Source: Pseudomonas sp. gcc21
Lineage (GTDB): Bacteria > Pseudomonadota > Gammaproteobacteria > Pseudomonadales > Pseudomonadaceae
Length of the DNA: 64,000 bases
Reading direction: 5' to 3'
Assembly (NCBI RefSeq): GCF_012844345.1
Contig: NZ_CP051625.1
Location: 1,798,001 to 1,862,000 of the forward strand
The position numbers and the translations under genes were made by a program. The notes beneath the pieces were generated by a model. It searched no databases. It saw only the letters and a list, made by a program, of their open reading frames with translations, and was not told where the DNA came from. Positions 60,323 to 64,000 of this stretch are shown here, one piece after another. How positions within the stretch are numbered: the first letter of the stretch is position 1; the number at the start of each line of letters is the position of its first letter.

Positions 60323-62551
60323 TTATCTTCCGACCGGCCGGCTGGCTCCCCTGCCCTTGATCTTTCCGCCTCCGCTTTTGCGTGCGCTTCCGTTGTCGCG
60401 TGGCGGCAATCCGGTATGCTGCGTCAGAATACGACCGGCTTTCTTGCTACCTGGTGGCGTCGAGTTTTTACGTCGAGCGCTCTGGTAGCCTTCCAGTGCG
60501 GGCTGATAGGTCGGAATCAGATGCTGCTTGCTGTTACCAATCAGATCCGTACGTCCCATTGCGGTCAATGCATCGCGTAACAAAGGCCAGTTCTTCGGGT
60601 CGTGATAACGCAGAAATGCCTTGTGTAATCGACGCTGCCGCTCTCCCTTGACGATGGTGACCGCCTCACTTTTATAACTGATCTTGCGCAACGGATTCTT
60701 GCCCGAGTGATACATGGCCGTCGCAGTCGCCATCGGCGATGGGTAGAAGGCCTGGACCTGATCGGCGCGAAATCCGTTGCGCTTGAGCCACAGCGCCAGA
60801 TTCATCATGTCTTCATCGGTGGTACCCGGGTGGGCCGCGATGAAATACGGAATCAGATACTGCTCCTTGCCTGCTTCCTTGGTGTACTTTTCGAACATCT
60901 GCTTGAAGCGGTCATAGGAGCCGATTCCCGGCTTCATCATCTGATTAAGCGGGCCCTCTTCCGTGTGCTCGGGCGCAATTTTCAGGTAGCCGCCTACGTG
61001 ATGCGTGACCAGCTCTTTTACGTATTCGGGCGACAATACGGCAAGGTCATAGCGCAGCCCGGAAGCAATCAATACCTTCTTTATCCCAGGCAGCTCACGC
61101 GCCTTGCGGTACAGTCCGATCAGAGATGAATGATCCGTCTGCAAGTTGCTGCACACACCGGGGAAGACGCACGACGGCTTGCGGCAGGACGCCTCGATTT
61201 CCGGCGTTCTACAGGCAAGCCGATACATGTTTGCGGTGGGCCCGCCTAGGTCCGAGATGACCCCGGTGAAACCCGGCACCTTGTCCCGGATCTCCTCGAT
61301 TTCACGAACAATCGAATCATGCGAGCGATTCTGAATGATCCGCCCCTCATGCTCGGTGATGGAGCAGAAGGTACAGCCACCAAAACACCCTCGCATGATG
61401 TTTACCGAGAATCTGATCATGTCATAGGCAGGAATTTTCGCATCGCCGTAGACCGGGTGAGGCACACGGGCATACGGCAGATCGAAAACATAGTCCATCT
61501 CTTCGGTATCCAGCGGGATCGGCGGCGGGTTGAACCACACGTCCTTCTCGCCATCACGTTGAACCAGTGCACGTGCGTTACCCGGGTTGGTTTCCAGGTG
61601 CAACACACGGTTCGCGTGGGCGTATAGCACCGGATCGTTCCTGACCTTCTCGAATGAAGGCAAGCGGATCACGGTCCGGTCACGTTGCACTCCCGGGTTC
61701 GGCAGCAGGTGCACAACCTGCGCATCAGGCGCCAACTCTTCAGGTCCCTTCGCCTGCTCCACGGCGCAGGCACTACTGTCCTGCGTATTGACGTAAGGAT
61801 TGATGATCTTGTCGATTCTTCCGGGTCGATCTACACGGGTCGAGTCGAGCTCATACCACCCTGCAGGCGTGTCCTTGCGAACAAAGGCAGTGCCCCGTAT
61901 GTCAGTCATCGACTGCACACTCTCTCCACGACTGATGCGCTGCGCCACTTCGACAATCGCACGTTCGGCGTTGCCGTAAAGCAATATATCGGCCTTGGAG
62001 TCAAGCAGCAGAGAGTGGCGGACCTTGTCCTGCCAATAATCGTAATGGGCGATACGCCGCAGCGACGCCTCGATACCGCCCAACACAATGGGCACGTCCT
62101 TGAACGCTTCCCGGCAACGCTGACTGTATACCGCGCTGGCACGGTCCGGGCGCTTGCCCGCCTTGCCACCCGCCGTGTAGGCGTCATCCGAGCGGATTTT
62201 GCGGTCCGCTGTATAGCGGTTGATCATTGAATCCATGTTGCCCGCCGCCACACCAAAGAACAGGTTAGGCTTGTCCAGTCTCATGAAATCGTTCTTGCTG
62301 TGCCAGTCAGGCTGGCTGATGATGCCCACGCGAAAGCCCTGGGCCTCCAACAGACGGCCAATGATAGCCATGCCGAACGAAGGATGATCGACATAGGCGT
62401 CACCTGTCACGATGATGACATCGCAGCTATCCCAGCCAAGCAGATCCATCTCCTCCCGACTCATAGGCAGGAAGGGCGCCGGACCAAAACACTCGGCCCA
62501 GTACTTCGGATAATCAAAAAGCGGCGTGGCAGCCGGCATGCTGAGAGCCAT
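60323..62551 (-). CDS. ygiQ: YgiQ-family radical SAM protein
   Basis: A 742-residue uncharacterised radical-SAM protein of the UPF0313/YgiQ family. Order: N-terminal YgiQ domain (about 1-330; [43 protein letters not shown]), radical-SAM core with CxxxCxxC in [13 protein letters not shown], further cysteines in [16 protein letters not shown], and a basic low-complexity C-terminal tail that may contact nucleic acid. The ATG at 62551 has GGAG six bases upstream, inside the end of dnaB; the genes are 2 bases apart. Substrate unknown. Confidence 0.93.
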   Translation of the reverse strand: MALSMPAATPLFDYPKYWAECFGPAPFLPMSREEMDLLGWDSCDVIIVTGDAYVDHPSFGMAIIGRLLEAQGFRVGIISQPDWHSKNDFMRLDKPNLFFGVAAGNMDSMINRYTADRKIRSDDAYTAGGKAGKRPDRASAVYSQRCREAFKDVPIVLGGIEASLRRIAHYDYWQDKVRHSLLLDSKADILLYGNAERAIVEVAQRISRGESVQSMTDIRGTAFVRKDTPAGWYELDSTRVDRPGRIDKIINPYVNTQDSSACAVEQAKGPEELAPDAQVVHLLPNPGVQRDRTVIRLPSFEKVRNDPVLYAHANRVLHLETNPGNARALVQRDGEKDVWFNPPPIPLDTEEMDYVFDLPYARVPHPVYGDAKIPAYDMIRFSVNIMRGCFGGCTFCSITEHEGRIIQNRSHDSIVREIEEIRDKVPGFTGVISDLGGPTANMYRLACRTPEIEASCRKPSCVFPGVCSNLQTDHSSLIGLYRKARELPGIKKVLIASGLRYDLAVLSPEYVKELVTHHVGGYLKIAPEHTEEGPLNQMMKPGIGSYDRFKQMFEKYTKEAGKEQYLIPYFIAAHPGTTDEDMMNLALWLKRNGFRADQVQAFYPSPMATATAMYHSGKNPLRKISYKSEAVTIVKGERQRRLHKAFLRYHDPKNWPLLRDALTAMGRTDLIGNSKQHLIPTYQPALEGYQSARRKNSTPPGSKKAGRILTQHTGLPPRDNGSARKSGGGKIKGRGASRPVGR

Positions 62552-62553
62552 AT

Positions 62554-63960
62554 CTACTCCATATCCCCGTAGCCGGAATAGGAACCGGGCGCCAGGTTTT
62601 CAAATCGGGTGAACTTGCCTAAAAACGCCAGGCGTGAGGTACCAATCGGGCCGTTACGTTGTTTGCCGATAATGATTTCGGCTATGCCCTTGTCCTGCGA
62701 ATCCTGGTGATAAACCTCGTCGCGGTAGACAAACATGATGACATCGGCGTCCTGCTCGATCGCTCCGGACTCACGCAGATCCGAGTTGATAGGACGTTTG
62801 TTGGGACGCTGCTCAAGCGAACGGTTGAGCTGGGACAGGGCTACGACCGGCGCGTTGAACTCCTTCGCCAACGCTTTCAACGAGCGGGAGATTTCCGAGA
62901 TTTCGTTGGTACGGTTTTCCGAGCCGGTACCGCCTACCCGCATTAGCTGCAGGTAATCGATCATGATCAATGCGAGATCACCGTGCTCGCGCACCACACG
63001 CCGGGCCCGCGCCCGCATTTCGGTGGGCGACAGTCCGGCCGTGTCATCAATGAAAAGCTTGCGGTCATTCAACAGGTTCACCGCGGAAGTCAGCCGAGGC
63101 CAGTCCTCGTCCTCCAGCCGACCGGAACGTACCTTGGTCTGGTCGATCCGGCCCAACGAGGACAGCATACGCATGATCAGCGAATCGCCCGGCATCTCCA
63201 ACGAGAACACCAGAACCGCCTTCTCGCTGCGCAGGACGGCATTTTCGACCAAATTCATGGCGAAGGTGGTCTTACCCATAGAGGGTCGTCCGGCCACGAT
63301 GATCAAGTCCGCTGGTTGCAGGCCAGACGTCATCTCGTCCAGATCGGTAAAGCCGGTCGACAGGCCGGTGATGGCGCCATCGCTGTTGAAAAGCGTATCG
63401 ATACGATCAATCGCTTTTGTCAGCAGCGTATTCACCGACTCAGGACCACCGGTCTTGGGCCGGCTTTCGGCGATGGCGAATATTTTACGCTCAGCATCAT
63501 CCAGCACTTCAGCCGCTTGCATGCCCTTCGGATTGAACGCCGTATCGGCAATTTCCGAGCTGATGCTGATCAATTGCCTCAGCGTCGCACGCTCACGAAT
63601 GATCTGCGCATAGGCACTGATGTTGGCAGCCGAGGGCGTGTTTTTCGCCAACTGGCCAAGATAAGCCAGGCCGCCAACCTGATCCGCAAGTCCTTCGCGG
63701 TCCAGATCTTCCGCCAGGGTCACAACGTCGAATGGCTGGTTACGGGCAGCCAGCCGCACCATGGCCCGGAAAATCAGGCGATGATCATGTCGGTAAAAAT
63801 CAGTCTCGCTGACCAGTTCCGAGATCCGTTCCCACGCAGTGTTCTCGAGCATTACACCGCCCAGCACCGCCTGTTCCGCCTCTATAGAATGAGGGGGGAT
63901 CTTCAACGCAGTGGTTTGCAGGTCGAGTTCAGCGGTATCGCTATAGACAGAATCATTCAT
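62554..63960 (-). CDS. dnaB: Replicative DNA helicase DnaB
   Basis: Hexameric 5'-3' helicase at the replication fork. From ATG 63960 the 468 residues have the N-terminal collar domain (about 20-125, [20 protein letters not shown]), linker, and RecA-like motor with Walker [19 protein letters not shown] as Walker B, the H3-like [19 protein letters not shown] and [18 protein letters not shown]. The full coding region is inside the window; a TTG two codons upstream is not preferred. Confidence 0.98.
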   Translation of the reverse strand: MNDSVYSDTAELDLQTTALKIPPHSIEAEQAVLGGVMLENTAWERISELVSETDFYRHDHRLIFRAMVRLAARNQPFDVVTLAEDLDREGLADQVGGLAYLGQLAKNTPSAANISAYAQIIRERATLRQLISISSEIADTAFNPKGMQAAEVLDDAERKIFAIAESRPKTGGPESVNTLLTKAIDRIDTLFNSDGAITGLSTGFTDLDEMTSGLQPADLIIVAGRPSMGKTTFAMNLVENAVLRSEKAVLVFSLEMPGDSLIMRMLSSLGRIDQTKVRSGRLEDEDWPRLTSAVNLLNDRKLFIDDTAGLSPTEMRARARRVVREHGDLALIMIDYLQLMRVGGTGSENRTNEISEISRSLKALAKEFNAPVVALSQLNRSLEQRPNKRPINSDLRESGAIEQDADVIMFVYRDEVYHQDSQDKGIAEIIIGKQRNGPIGTSRLAFLGKFTRFENLAPGSYSGYGDME

Positions 63961-64000
63961 GGGCAAGGGCTCAAAACGGCGAAGACAGAAAAGACAACAC

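Overview
The window is a chromosomal segment of a Pseudomonas-lineage gammaproteobacterium. Nearly every gene matches a Pseudomonas housekeeping gene in product and order: thiE-hemL; ybeZ-ybeY-ybeX-lnt-leuS-lptE-holA; lipB to proA with the rod/PBP2 cluster between; ubiX-mpl; accBC-prmA-dusB-fis-purHD-retS; ygiQ-dnaB. RetS directly after purD is a Pseudomonas hallmark. A pyrophosphate-type phosphofructokinase, which most pseudomonads lack, suggests a divergent (perhaps marine or halophilic, Halopseudomonas- or stutzeri-like) member, but the species is not resolved. There is no phage, plasmid, CRISPR array, tRNA or rRNA. Genes fill almost the whole window, and many neighbours are joined by ATGA/TGATG stop-start overlaps.

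Layout. 1-3.4 kb: end of thiE, hemL, a membrane protein, a Sel1-repeat protein, then a convergent DUF1820 gene. 3.6-13.6 kb: miaB, the ybeZ-ybeY-corC-lnt group, leuS-lptE-holA. 13.6-20.1 kb, mostly minus strand: a tandem UspA protein, a 283-bp palindrome-rich MITE-like element, a SulP-STAS transporter, NhaB, and a translationally coupled pair (membrane protein plus BNR/sialidase-fold exported protein) that is the least explained locus here. 20.3-22.8 kb: an SltB3-like transglycosylase and lipA. 22.9-32.8 kb, minus strand: a compact 11-gene run transcribed proA-nadD-rsfS-rlmH-mrdA-rodA-sltB1-rlpA-dacA-ybeD-lipB, linking cell-wall elongation with NAD, ribosome-silencing and lipoate functions. 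32.8-39.2 kb: mpg, a DedA fusion protein, an alpha/beta hydrolase, a Lon-N protein, a MaoC hydratase, ubiX, mpl. 39.4-41.4 kb: pfp and ppa, two pyrophosphate enzymes in tandem. 41.5-45.6 kb: cmoM, meeting dinF with no base between, then yciH, a Nudix hydrolase and DUF2333. 45.8-60.1 kb, plus strand: dsbD, aroQ, accB, accC, prmA, a DUF3426 protein, dusB-fis, purH, purD, retS. 60.2-64 kb, minus strand: a possible 25-codon ORF behind a strong hairpin, ygiQ, dnaB.

How it fits together. The wall cluster encodes a glycosyltransferase (RodA), transpeptidase (PBP2), carboxypeptidase (DacA), and lytic enzymes (SltB1, RlpA), with SltB3 and the recycling ligase Mpl nearby. lnt, lptE, lipA/lipB and dsbD serve lipoprotein maturation, LPS assembly, lipoylation and periplasmic thiol balance. 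miaB, rlmH, cmoM, dusB, prmA, ybeY and rsfS concentrate RNA or ribosome modification. Points most worth follow-up are the BNR/membrane pair, the MITE-like element, the pfp-ppa pair, the hairpin/small ORF between retS and ygiQ, and the hairpin-rich purH-purD spacer. All functions are assigned by reading sequence motifs; no database search was run.
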